From positions 124,001 through 188,000 of the forward strand of contig NZ_RZYA01000004.1 in NCBI RefSeq assembly GCF_004005495.1: a stretch of DNA of 64,000 nt, read 5' to 3'. The notes beneath the pieces were generated by a model. It had not been told where the DNA came from. It ran no database searches and saw only the letters and a list, made by a program, of their open reading frames with translations. Origin of the DNA: Streptomyces antnestii. GTDB lineage: Bacteria; Actinomycetota; Actinomycetes; Streptomycetales; Streptomycetaceae. The stretch's first letter is position 1. The number at the start of each line of letters is the position of its first letter. Position numbers and translations under genes: made by a program. Shown here piece by piece: positions 29,070-37,353 of this stretch.

Positions 29070-30178
29070 GCGACACCAGCGACACGACCGACGACATGCA
29101 CACCGACGACACGCACACCGGCGAAGACTCCGAGAACAGCGCGATCCGGCGCAGGAGCCTCACGGGCCCCCTCGTGAAGTCCCTCGTCTTCGTGCTCGTC
29201 ACCGCCCTCGCCACGACCGTCCTCGGCTTCAGCATCGCCAACACCGGCGTGGGCGGCCCCACCACGACGTACAAGGCCCTCTTCACGGACGTCACAGGGC
29301 TGATGGACGGCGACAGCGTACGGATCTCGGGGGTCAAGGTCGGCGAGGTGACCGACGTCCGCGTGGTGCGCCACCGCACCGCCCAGGTCACGTTCTCCGT
29401 GCGGGACGAGCGCGACCTGCCCGGGTCCGCGACCGCCTCCGTGAAGTACCTGAACATGGTCGGGCAGCGCTATGTGGCGCTCGGCCGGGGCAGCGGAGCC
29501 GTCGGCGGCACGCTGCGGCCCGGGGACACCATCCCCCTCACCCGCACCACGCCCGCACTCGACCTGACCCTCCTTTTCAACGGCTTCAAGCCGCTCTTCG
29601 AGGGCCTGTCACCCAAGGACGTCAACGAGCTCGCCGGCTCGATCGTGCAGGTCCTCCAGGGCGAGGGCGGCACCGTCGACAGCCTCATCAAGCACGTCGG
29701 GTCCCTGACCGGGACCGTCGCGGCCAAGGACAAGGTGATCGGCGAGGTCGTCGGCAACCTCAACACCGTGCTGACGACCATCAACACCCGTGAGGCGGGC
29801 TTCAAGGACCTCGTCGAGACGCTCAAGGCGATGGTGTCCGGCTTCAACAGCGACCGTAAACCCCTCGGCAGGGCCGTCACGGCAATGGGCGACCTCACGA
29901 CCGCCACCGCCGGACTCCTCCAGGACGGGCGGCGGCCGCTCAAGCAGGACATCCGCCAACTCGGGCGGCTGTCCGGGACGTTGGGCGACCACATCCCGCA
30001 GATCGAGAACTTCCTGAACAGGAGCCCGGCGAAGCTGACGGCCCTCACCCGCCTGTCGTCGTACGGGTCCTGGTTCAACCTCTACCTCTGCGAGGCCAGG
30101 GTCAGCGGCGTCACGACCAGCGACGGGTCGAAGCCGCCGACCGGCATCGCCCTCAGTCAGGACAGGTGCCGGGGATGA
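29066..30178 (+). CDS. mceB: Mce family protein MceB
   Basis: A 370-residue protein whose GTG overlaps the mceA stop; GGAGG lies ten bases upstream. A long acidic N-terminal cytoplasmic tail rich in Asp/Thr/His (DDMHTDDTHTGED) precedes the membrane helix SLVFVLVTALATTVLGFS, then the MCE domain (TDVTGLMDGDSVRISGVKVGEVTDV...YLNMVGQRYVALG), a helical tunnel segment and the terminal YLCEARV and DRCRG cysteines. An in-frame frame extends upstream into mceA but is not used. The acidic tail is unusual compared with typical MceB. Confidence 0.92.
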   Translation: MSDTSDTTDDMHTDDTHTGEDSENSAIRRRSLTGPLVKSLVFVLVTALATTVLGFSIANTGVGGPTTTYKALFTDVTGLMDGDSVRISGVKVGEVTDVRVVRHRTAQVTFSVRDERDLPGSATASVKYLNMVGQRYVALGRGSGAVGGTLRPGDTIPLTRTTPALDLTLLFNGFKPLFEGLSPKDVNELAGSIVQVLQGEGGTVDSLIKHVGSLTGTVAAKDKVIGEVVGNLNTVLTTINTREAGFKDLVETLKAMVSGFNSDRKPLGRAVTAMGDLTTATAGLLQDGRRPLKQDIRQLGRLSGTLGDHIPQIENFLNRSPAKLTALTRLSSYGSWFNLYLCEARVSGVTTSDGSKPPTGIALSQDRCRG

Positions 30179-31215
30179 GACTGCCCAGACCCAGACCCGT
30201 CAAGGAGCGCAACCCCGTGGCCGTCGCGCTGGCCGGGCTCGTCGTGCTCGCCGTCGTCGCGCTCGCCGCGTTCAACGCCGGCCGGCTCCCCCTCATCGGC
30301 TCCGGCACCACCTACTCCGCCGACTTCACCGAGGCCGCGGGTCTGGGCGAGGGCGACGAGGTGCGCATCGCCGGCGTCAAGGTCGGCGAGGTCACCGGCG
30401 TCTCGCTGGACGGCGGCCGGGTGAAGGTGACGTTCGACGCGGGCGACGCCTGGATCGGGGACCGGTCCACCGCCGCCATCGCCATCAAGACCCTCCTCGG
30501 CGACAAGTACCTCGCCGTCGACCCGCTGGGCTCCGCCCGCCAGGACCCCGGCACCCGCATCCCGGTCAGTCGGACCACGTCCCCGTACGACGTGACGCAG
30601 GCCTTCCAGGACCTCAGCGGCACCGTCGACGCCATCGACACCGCACAGCTCGCCAAGAGCTTCGAGACCATCTCGGACACCTTCAAGGACTCGCCGCCCG
30701 ACGTGCGCGCCGCCGCGACCGGACTCTCCGAACTGTCCAGGTCCGTCTCGAAGAGGGACACGCAGCTCGCCGAACTCCTGAAGGGAAGCCGCACGCTCAC
30801 CAGGACCCTCAAGTCGAAGAAGTCCAGCTTCGAGACGCTCATCGACGACGGGGGCTCGCTGCTCGGCGAGCTGAAGGACCGGCGCGCCGCCATCAAGGCG
30901 CTCCTCAAGGGCAGCGAGGAACTCGGCACGCAGCTGAGGGGAGTCGTCGACGACAACGACAAACAGCTCGGCCCGACCCTGAAGGCGCTCGGCCGGGTCA
31001 CCACGGTCCTGGAGAAGAACAACAGGAACCTCGACCGGACGCTGGCGCTGGTCGGCCCCTACTACCGGCTCATCGGCAACACCCTCGGCAACGGCCGCTG
31101 GTTCGACAGCTATCTGTGCGGTGTCGTGCCGGCCGCGTACCTCCCGAAGGAACAGCGGACGAAGGACTGCAAGCCACCGCAGCAGGGCGTGAGCGCGAAG
31201 GGAGCCGGCCGGTGA
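30175..31215 (+). CDS. mceC: Mce family protein MceC
   Basis: A 346-residue protein with ATGA overlap to mceB. A basic start (RLPRPRPVKERNP) and membrane helix VAVALAGLVVLAVVALAAF precede the MCE domain (TEAAGLGEGDEVRIAGVKVGEVTGV ... IKTLLGDKYLAV), then the helical tunnel region ending in YLCGVVP and KDCKPP. A GTG three codons upstream is an alternative start. Forms the hexamer with the other Mce subunits. Confidence 0.92.
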   Translation: MRLPRPRPVKERNPVAVALAGLVVLAVVALAAFNAGRLPLIGSGTTYSADFTEAAGLGEGDEVRIAGVKVGEVTGVSLDGGRVKVTFDAGDAWIGDRSTAAIAIKTLLGDKYLAVDPLGSARQDPGTRIPVSRTTSPYDVTQAFQDLSGTVDAIDTAQLAKSFETISDTFKDSPPDVRAAATGLSELSRSVSKRDTQLAELLKGSRTLTRTLKSKKSSFETLIDDGGSLLGELKDRRAAIKALLKGSEELGTQLRGVVDDNDKQLGPTLKALGRVTTVLEKNNRNLDRTLALVGPYYRLIGNTLGNGRWFDSYLCGVVPAAYLPKEQRTKDCKPPQQGVSAKGAGR

Positions 31216-32234
31216 CGCGGGCATGGATCAAGGGCAGGAAGCGCCAACTCGTCGTCGGGACCTTCGTGTTGGCGATCCTCGCGGCGGGCGGCCTGGTGGG
31301 TGTACGGGCCCTCGGCGGCGACGGGACCACCGTCACCGCCTACTTCGACCGGACCGTCGGCGTCTACGCCGGATCCGACGTGCGGATCCTCGGCGTGCGC
31401 GTCGGCTCGGTCGGCTCCGTGCACCCCCAGGGCAAGCAGGTGAGGGTCACCCTCGGCCTCGACGAGGGCGTACGCGTCCCCGACGGCGCGCGGGCGGTCG
31501 TGGTAGCCCCCAGCATCGTCGCCGACCGGTACGTCCAGCTCACCCCCGCCTACACCGGGGGACCCGCACTCGCCGCCGGGGCCGTCCTGCCGGCGTCCCG
31601 CAACCGCACCCCCGTCGAGATCGACCAGCTCTACGACAGCATCACCGAACTCGGCCGGGCTCTCGGCCCCAACGGCGCCAACGCGCACGGCGCCCTGTCC
31701 GACCTCCTCGACACCGGGGCGAGGAATCTCGACGGGAACGGCGCCGCGATCGGCGACACGATCGAGCAGTTCGGCAAGGCCGCGAAGACCCTGGACGGCA
31801 GCAGCGACGACCTCTTCACGACGCTCGCCCAGCTCCAGGCGTTCACCACGATGCTCAGAAACAAGGACGGCGGGGTGCGCACCGCCCAGGAACGCCTCGA
31901 CGACGTCGTCGGGTTCTTCGCCGACAACAAGGACGACCTCACGGGCGCCCTGAAGGAACTCGGCAAGGCGCTCGGCCAGGTGAAGACGTTCATCGAGGAC
32001 AACCGCGGCGAACTGAAGAAGAACGTCGACAAACTCGTGCCGATCACCCGCACCCTCGTCAAGCAGCGCGCCTCGCTGGCCGAGGCGCTCGACACGGCGC
32101 CCCTCGCCGCGGACAACGTCGTCAGCGCGTACGACAAGGACAGTCGCACGCTCGACGGGCGGGCGAACCTCAACGAGCTGAGCATGGGCGGGAATCTGCT
32201 GCCGCTGCCCGCGGTCGGGGGAGGCGGTCGGTGA
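31212..32234 (+). CDS. mceD: Mce family protein MceD
   Basis: A 340-residue protein starting at GTG, GTGA overlap with mceC and AAGGGAG upstream. Membrane helix LVVGTFVLAILAAGGLVGV then an MCE domain (DRTVGVYAGSDVRILGVRVGSVGSV...SIVADRYVQLTP) and a long helical region with LYDSITELGRALGPNG. It ends abruptly after NLNELSMGGNLLPLP without the extended, often proline-rich C-terminal tail that MceD has in mycobacteria, and without cysteines. Otherwise normal. Confidence 0.9.
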   Translation: MTRAWIKGRKRQLVVGTFVLAILAAGGLVGVRALGGDGTTVTAYFDRTVGVYAGSDVRILGVRVGSVGSVHPQGKQVRVTLGLDEGVRVPDGARAVVVAPSIVADRYVQLTPAYTGGPALAAGAVLPASRNRTPVEIDQLYDSITELGRALGPNGANAHGALSDLLDTGARNLDGNGAAIGDTIEQFGKAAKTLDGSSDDLFTTLAQLQAFTTMLRNKDGGVRTAQERLDDVVGFFADNKDDLTGALKELGKALGQVKTFIEDNRGELKKNVDKLVPITRTLVKQRASLAEALDTAPLAADNVVSAYDKDSRTLDGRANLNELSMGGNLLPLPAVGGGGR

Positions 32235-33478
32235 TGCGACGGTTCAGGAAGGGAGGGATCGCGGGGGCGGGACTCGGCGGGCTCGTCGCGCTCGGCCTGG
32301 GGTTCGCGCTCGCGTTCGGCGCGTTCTCCGCGACCGCGCCGAAGTTCGACGGCATCCAGGACCTGCCGCTGCCCGGCGGCGCCGACCTCGGCAGCCATCC
32401 GTACACCGTGCACGCCGAACTCGCCGACGTGCTCAGCCTGGTGCCGCAGTCCGCGGTCAAGGTCAACGACGTCGCGGTGGGCCGCGTGACCGCCGTCCGG
32501 CTCGGCGGGAACGACTGGACGGCGCGCGTGACCATGAAGATCAACGGGGAGGTGCGGCTGCCCGCGGACACCACGGCCCGCCTCGAACAGACCGGCCTGC
32601 TCGGGGAGAAGTACATCCAGCTGATCGCGCCGGGCAGGACGGCCACCGGGAGCGGGACCGGGAAGCGGAGCGGCGGCGGCGCCCGGCTCGCGGACGGCGT
32701 CACCATCCCGCTCGCCCGCACCGGCCGCGACACCGAGGTCGAGGAGGTGTTCGGCGCCCTGTCCCTGCTGCTCAACGGCGGTGGCGTCAACCAGCTCAAG
32801 ACCATCACCAAGGAACTCGACGCCGCGCTCGGCGGCCGCGAACCCCAGGTCCGCTCAATGCTGAAACGGGTGAACAAGCTGGTGACCACCCTGGACGACC
32901 ACCGCGGCGACATCACGGACGCCCTCGACGGCGTCAACAAGCTCTCCGCGACCCTCGCCACACGCAAGCAGGACGTCGGCACGGTCCTCACCGGCCTGTC
33001 CCCGGGACTCAAGACCCTTGAGGAGCAACGCGGTTCGCTCCTGACGATGCTGCGCTCCCTCGACCGCCTCTCCACGGTCGCCGTGTCCACCATCGACCAG
33101 GGCAAGGAGGACATGGTCGCCGACCTCAAAGCCCTCGCCCCGACCCTCAGGTCCCTCGCGGACGCGGGCAAGGACCTGCCGGACTCGCTCCAGGTGCTCC
33201 TGACGTACCCCTTCACCGACGAGGTGCTGCGGGGCGTCAAGGGGGACTACCTCAACACCTATCTGGACGTGGTCGCGGAGCCGGGCACGCAGGTGATCCC
33301 GCCGCTGGTACCGACACCGTCGTCAAGCCCGTCGCCGGCGAAGGCCGCTCCCGGTAAGGGTGGCTCCCGTAAGGCCGGGCCGGATTCGACGCCGGATCCG
33401 ACGCCGGATTCGACGAGCCACGCCGACCCGCCGCTGCCGCTCCCGTCGGTGACGACGTCCGGCGGTGAAACCCCGTGA
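32234..33478 (+). CDS. mceE: Mce family protein MceE, without a lipobox
   Basis: A 414-residue protein; GGGGGAGG lies upstream, and GTG (one codon earlier) is an equally possible start. Membrane helix VALGLGFALAFGAFSAT, then FDGIQDLPLPGG, the MceE fingerprint, and the MCE domain (VKVNDVAVGRVTAV ... GLLGEKYIQLI). In mycobacteria MceE is a lipoprotein with a Cys just before that fingerprint; here the position is SATAPKF and I see no cysteine in the protein, so it is probably anchored by an uncleaved helix. The C-terminus is a Pro/Ser/Thr/Asp-rich tail (about 360-414). Confidence 0.9.
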   Translation: MRRFRKGGIAGAGLGGLVALGLGFALAFGAFSATAPKFDGIQDLPLPGGADLGSHPYTVHAELADVLSLVPQSAVKVNDVAVGRVTAVRLGGNDWTARVTMKINGEVRLPADTTARLEQTGLLGEKYIQLIAPGRTATGSGTGKRSGGGARLADGVTIPLARTGRDTEVEEVFGALSLLLNGGGVNQLKTITKELDAALGGREPQVRSMLKRVNKLVTTLDDHRGDITDALDGVNKLSATLATRKQDVGTVLTGLSPGLKTLEEQRGSLLTMLRSLDRLSTVAVSTIDQGKEDMVADLKALAPTLRSLADAGKDLPDSLQVLLTYPFTDEVLRGVKGDYLNTYLDVVAEPGTQVIPPLVPTPSSSPSPAKAAPGKGGSRKAGPDSTPDPTPDSTSHADPPLPLPSVTTSGGETP

Positions 33479-34821
33479 TCACCCTCGCGATCCGCCTCAA
33501 GAACCTCGCCTTCCTCGTCATCGCCGTCCTCGTCCTCAGCTTCCTCGGCATCCGGTACGCGGACCTCGGCCGGTACGCGGGCGTCGCCGACTACTACACG
33601 GTGAAGGTCGAACTCCCGCGCACCGGCGGCCTGTTCACATACTCCGACGTCACCTACCGGGGTGTCTCCGTGGGCCGCGTCGGACCCATCGGGCTGACCG
33701 CGGACGGGGTCGTCGCCGAGCTGCGCATCAAGAAGTCCGCCCCGCGCATCCCGACCGACGCGCACGCCGTCGTCGCGAGCCTGTCCGCCGTCGGCGAGCA
33801 GTACATCGACCTGCGGCCCGAGCGCGCGGACGGCCCCTACCTCGCCGACGGAGCACACATCGACGAGGCGCAGACCAGCGTCCCGGAACCGGTCACCTCC
33901 GTACTGACCAGCATGAACGACCTCACGTCCTCCGTCCCCCTGGACTCCCTGCGCACCGTCGTCGACGAGTTCGGGAAGGCCTTCGAGGGCCGGGGCGACG
34001 ACCTCCAGGTCCTCATGGACAACGGCAGCGCCTTCGTGCGGGCCGCCGACCGGGCCCTGCCCGCCACGACGAAACTCATGGGGGACGGCGAGGTGGTCCT
34101 GCGCACCCAGGCCGACGAGGCCCGGGCCATACGCGACTTCGCCGGCGGGGCGAAGGAACTCGCCGCCGCGCTGAAGGGCTCGGACGCGGACCTGCGTCGC
34201 CTCATCGAGGCGGCGCCCGCCGCCGCGACCCAGTTGAGCGGGCTGCTGCGCGACCTCGACCCGAGCCTCGGTGTCGTCCTCGCCAACCTCCTCACCACGT
34301 CCGAGGTGGCCGTCACCCGGCAGCACGGCACCGAGGAGCTGCTCGTGAAGGTCCCGCAGGCGGTCGCGGCGGGCGCCACGGCCGTCGAGGGCGACAAGGT
34401 GAACTTCGGCATGGCGGTCACCTTCTTCAAGCCGCTGCCCTGCACGGCCGGCTACTCGGGCACGCGCTACCGCGGCGGCCTCGACCTCGGCACCGCCCCG
34501 CCGCTCAACACCGCGGCCCGCTGCGCGTCGTCGCCCTCCAGCGGAATCGACGTCCGGGGCTCGGCGAACGCGCCCAAGGGCGGCCCCGTCCCGGAAGCCG
34601 CGAAACCGGGGTCGCTGCCTTCGGGCAACCGGGCACCCGCCGCCGCCACACAGGCCGCGGCGCTGCCGGGAGCGCTCGGCCTCGCCGACGCGCCGGGCGC
34701 GACCGGGATGGCCGGACTGCTCGGCCTCACCAGCAAAGGCGGGCTCACCGCAGGAGGCGGGCTCACCACGGGAAGCGGTCTCGCCACAGGAAGCGGGCTC
34801 ACCACAGGAGGCGGGAGATGA
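33475..34821 (+). CDS. mceF: Mce family protein MceF
   Basis: A 448-residue protein with GTGA overlap to mceE. Signal-anchor KNLAFLVIAVLVLSFLGI followed by the MCE domain (ELPRTGGLFTYSDVTYRGVSVGRVGPI ... ASLSAVGEQYIDL), helical tunnel region, and the FFKPLPCTAGYSG motif, with Cys residues probably paired to the ARCASS cysteine. The C-terminal 70 residues are low complexity and include four 6-residue repeats of G(G/S)GLTTG type encoded by 18-bp units, a flexible extension not seen in typical MceF. Confidence 0.92.
   Translation: MITLAIRLKNLAFLVIAVLVLSFLGIRYADLGRYAGVADYYTVKVELPRTGGLFTYSDVTYRGVSVGRVGPIGLTADGVVAELRIKKSAPRIPTDAHAVVASLSAVGEQYIDLRPERADGPYLADGAHIDEAQTSVPEPVTSVLTSMNDLTSSVPLDSLRTVVDEFGKAFEGRGDDLQVLMDNGSAFVRAADRALPATTKLMGDGEVVLRTQADEARAIRDFAGGAKELAAALKGSDADLRRLIEAAPAAATQLSGLLRDLDPSLGVVLANLLTTSEVAVTRQHGTEELLVKVPQAVAAGATAVEGDKVNFGMAVTFFKPLPCTAGYSGTRYRGGLDLGTAPPLNTAARCASSPSSGIDVRGSANAPKGGPVPEAAKPGSLPSGNRAPAAATQAAALPGALGLADAPGATGMAGLLGLTSKGGLTAGGGLTTGSGLATGSGLTTGGGR
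34738..34809 (+). repeat. Four 18-bp repeats in the mceF 3' end
   Basis: Units at 34738, 34756, 34774 and 34792 of the form GGCGGGCTCACCACAGGA encode GGLTTG-type hexapeptides at the MceF C-terminus. The period keeps the frame, so copy number changes would only lengthen or shorten the tail. Confidence 0.9.
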
Positions 34822-35339
34822 ACGTGATCCGTGACCGGCGCGGGGCCGTCCTGGCCGGGGCGGTGCTCGTGGCCGCGGCGGCCTTCTGCGGATACGGCGC
34901 CGTGTCCTACGCCCAGGCCCGCGGCGACGACGCGCTCGCCTACAGCAGGGCGCGCGACCAGGCGCTCGCGGACGGGCGCCGGGGCATCGCCACGCTCACC
35001 ACACTCGACGCGACGACCGGACAGCGGGCCAGGGAGGGCGTCCGCGCCTGGACCCGCGCCTCCACCGGGGCGCTGCGCACGGAACTCGGGCACACCCGGC
35101 CGGCGGTGGGCGCCTCGGCGCGCGGCACGGTCACCGAGGCCGCCGTCACCGCGCTCGACACGCGGGCGGGAACGGCGAAGGTCATCGCGACGGTACGGGT
35201 CTCGGTCACGCCGAAGGGCGGCGGGGCGGCGAGCACGGACCGTAAACGCCTGGAGGCGGTCCTGGCCCGCACGGGGGACGGCGGCTGGAAGCTCAAGGCC
35301 CTCAACGCCGTGCCTGTCACGGGGAGTTCGCAGCCATGA
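34818..35339 (+). CDS. Mce-associated membrane protein (Mas)
   Basis: A 173-residue protein with ATGA overlap to mceF. It has a single N-terminal membrane helix (AVLAGAVLVAAAAFCGYGAVSYAQA) and a small alpha/beta domain of the Mce-associated (SnoaL/NTF2-like) kind: DDALAYSRARDQALADGRRGIATLTTLDA, then strands TAKVIATVRVSV and GGWKLKALNAV. Four related genes follow in tandem here. In mycobacteria such proteins stabilise Mce complexes at the membrane. Only one cysteine. Confidence 0.82.
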   Translation: MNVIRDRRGAVLAGAVLVAAAAFCGYGAVSYAQARGDDALAYSRARDQALADGRRGIATLTTLDATTGQRAREGVRAWTRASTGALRTELGHTRPAVGASARGTVTEAAVTALDTRAGTAKVIATVRVSVTPKGGGAASTDRKRLEAVLARTGDGGWKLKALNAVPVTGSSQP

Positions 35340-35974
35340 GCGTGTGGGAGGGGATCGGGCGCGTGGTGAAGGTGGCGGAGGGGGAGGCCGTGACGACGGA
35401 GACCGAGGCCGTCGGGGAGAGTGGGGCCGTCGAGGAGAGCGGGGACACGGACGCGCCGGACCGGCCGCCCGCGCGGTCGCGGCGTCGGCGCTTCCTGCTC
35501 GGCGGTGTCACGGTCGTGCTCGTGCTCGCCGGGGCCGGACTCCTCGTCAAGGCACAGGAGTTGAGGGCGGCGCCCGCCGCCGCCAACCATGCCCTCACCG
35601 ACACCGAGGCCACCACCCGCGTCAACGGGGACGTCAGCAGCGCGCTCGCCAAGATCTTCTCGTACACCCCGGACGGCACCGGGGCCACCGGGCGTTCTGC
35701 GCGGGAACTGCTCGGCGGGCGGGCGGCGCGCCAGTACACGCAGCTCTTCGCGCAGGTGCGCGAGCGCGTCGCCGAACAGCGCGTCACGCTCACCACCCAG
35801 AGCGTCAGATCCGGGGTGGTCAGCCTCGACGGCGACAGCGCGCAGGTCCTGGTGTTCCTCGACCAGACCGCGCGGCGGGGCGACCACAAGCCGGTGACGT
35901 CCGCCGCCCAGCTCTCGGTGACGGCGCGACTGCGCGGCGACCACTGGCAGATCGTCGACATCAAGGCCCGCTGA
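35336..35974 (+). CDS. Mce-associated membrane protein (Mas)
   Basis: A 212-residue protein with ATGA overlap to the previous gene. An acidic cytoplasmic N-terminus (about 1-45) precedes basic SRRRRF and the membrane helix LLGGVTVVLVLAGAGLLV, then the Mas domain (NHALTDTEATTRVNGDVSSALAKIFSYTP ... AQLSVTARLRGDHWQIVDIKAR). It is closely related to the 36584 gene, which shares the FSYDY/FSYTP and QVLVFLDQ segments, indicating tandem duplication. Confidence 0.82.
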   Translation: MSVWEGIGRVVKVAEGEAVTTETEAVGESGAVEESGDTDAPDRPPARSRRRRFLLGGVTVVLVLAGAGLLVKAQELRAAPAAANHALTDTEATTRVNGDVSSALAKIFSYTPDGTGATGRSARELLGGRAARQYTQLFAQVRERVAEQRVTLTTQSVRSGVVSLDGDSAQVLVFLDQTARRGDHKPVTSAAQLSVTARLRGDHWQIVDIKAR

Positions 35975-36003
35975 GGGCCGTACGGGACAGAAAGGGGCAC
36001 CCT

Positions 36004-36561
36004 GTGCCACGCACGCGCCCGCACCATCTCCTGCGCGCGGCCCTCGTCGCGCGGCCGCTGCTCGTGGCGGCCCTCGCGCTCCTGCTCGTCGCGGGCGGGT
36101 TCGCGGCCCGGTCCGGCGTGTCCTGGTACCGCGCCGCGCACGACGACTCCGCCGCGTACGCCGTCGAGCGCGACAACGCGCTGTCGGCCGGCGAACAGTC
36201 CGTGCAGAACCTCAACACGCTCGACCACAACAGCCTGGAGCGCGGCCTCGACCTGTGGGAGTCGTCCACGACGGGCGAGCTGCACAGCCAACTCGTCGCA
36301 GGGCGAGCCAAGTTCGAGGAACAGGTGAGGCAGGCGAAGACGGTCAGCACGGCGAAGGTGCTGTCCGGCGCCGTGACGGAACTCGACGACCGGGCGGGCC
36401 GGGCCCGCGTCCTGATCGCGCTGCGCGTCACGGTGCGCGCGCCCGGCGGCGAGGCGAGCGACAAGGACAGCCGCATGCTCGGCGAACTCACCCGCACCGA
36501 AGGCCACTGGAAGCTGAGCGCGCTCGGGCAGGCGCCGGTCGGAGACACCTCGGCCGACTGA
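36004..36561 (+). CDS. Mce-associated membrane protein (Mas)
   Basis: A 185-residue protein starting at GTG after AAAGGGG. Membrane helix ARPLLVAALALLLVAGGFA, then the Mas domain with DDSAAYAVERDNALSAGEQSVQNLNTLDHNSLERGLDLWESSTTGEL, which parallels the 34818 gene (DALAYSRARDQALADGRRGIATLTTLDA). The two form one subtype, and 35336/36584 the other; the order alternates. Ends with GHWKLSALGQAPV. Inner-membrane helper of the importer by family. Confidence 0.82.
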   Translation: MPRTRPHHLLRAALVARPLLVAALALLLVAGGFAARSGVSWYRAAHDDSAAYAVERDNALSAGEQSVQNLNTLDHNSLERGLDLWESSTTGELHSQLVAGRAKFEEQVRQAKTVSTAKVLSGAVTELDDRAGRARVLIALRVTVRAPGGEASDKDSRMLGELTRTEGHWKLSALGQAPVGDTSAD

Positions 36562-36583
36562 GCCGGGAGAGGACGGACGGACC

Positions 36584-37252
36584 ATGTCGACGACGCGTCA
36601 CCACATCAACCGCACCCGCCGCCTGGCCGCGGCCCCCAGGCCACGCCGACTTGAAGCGGTCGCCGAGCCAAAACCCGTACGAAAACGGCCTGTTGACCGA
36701 AAGGCTGCCACGGGGCAGAGCTCGGTCATCCCCACCCCCCGGCCACGCCGCGCCCTCCTCGTCGTCTGCGCGCTCACCCTGCTCCTCGGCGCGTTCGCCG
36801 GGTGGGCGCACGCCCGGGCCGCCGCGGAACGGGACGTGCCGGCCGCACGCAACACCGCGCTCACCGACGTCGCCCGCACCAGCGAGATCAAGGGCCGCAC
36901 CGACAAGGCCGTGGCGGACCTGTTCTCGTACGACTACGCCCACCCCGAGGCCGCGCGGAAGGCCGTGTCCTCGCTGCTCACCGGCAAGGCCGTGGCCCAG
37001 CACCAGCAGCTGCTCGGGGGTGTCCTCGCGCAGGCCAGGAAGTCCAAGGCTGTGATCACGACGACGGTCACCGAGAGCGCCGTCGAGCGCATCAGCGGCG
37101 ACCGCGCCCGCGTGCTCGTCTTCGCCGACCAGAGCAGCAGCACCACGCACGGCAAGAGCGGCACGGCGTACGCCGGGGCCATGTTCGCCGTCGAGTGGGT
37201 GCGCCAGGAGGGCCGCTGGCTGGTCTCGGGCATCGACACCTTCGGCCGCTGA
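36584..37252 (+). CDS. Mce-associated membrane protein (Mas)
   Basis: A 222-residue protein. A long basic N-terminus (about 1-55, RTRRLAAAPRPRRLEA... KRPVDRK) leads to the helix RALLVVCALTLLLGAFAGWAHA and the Mas domain (NTALTDVARTSEIKGRTDKAVADLFSYDYAHPEAARKAVSSLLTG ... RVLVFADQSSSTTHG ... WLVSGIDTFGR). Shares the FSYDY and VLVFADQ blocks with the 35336 gene. The last of the four Mas genes before the transglycosylase. Confidence 0.82.
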   Translation: MSTTRHHINRTRRLAAAPRPRRLEAVAEPKPVRKRPVDRKAATGQSSVIPTPRPRRALLVVCALTLLLGAFAGWAHARAAAERDVPAARNTALTDVARTSEIKGRTDKAVADLFSYDYAHPEAARKAVSSLLTGKAVAQHQQLLGGVLAQARKSKAVITTTVTESAVERISGDRARVLVFADQSSSTTHGKSGTAYAGAMFAVEWVRQEGRWLVSGIDTFGR

Positions 37253-37353
37253 GCACGCGGCTGGCACGGCTGACGCGACCGGCACCGCCCACACCGATCA
37301 GACCGGCTCGACCGACGCGCCCCCGGCATCACGTGAGACAAGGAGACCGACCC

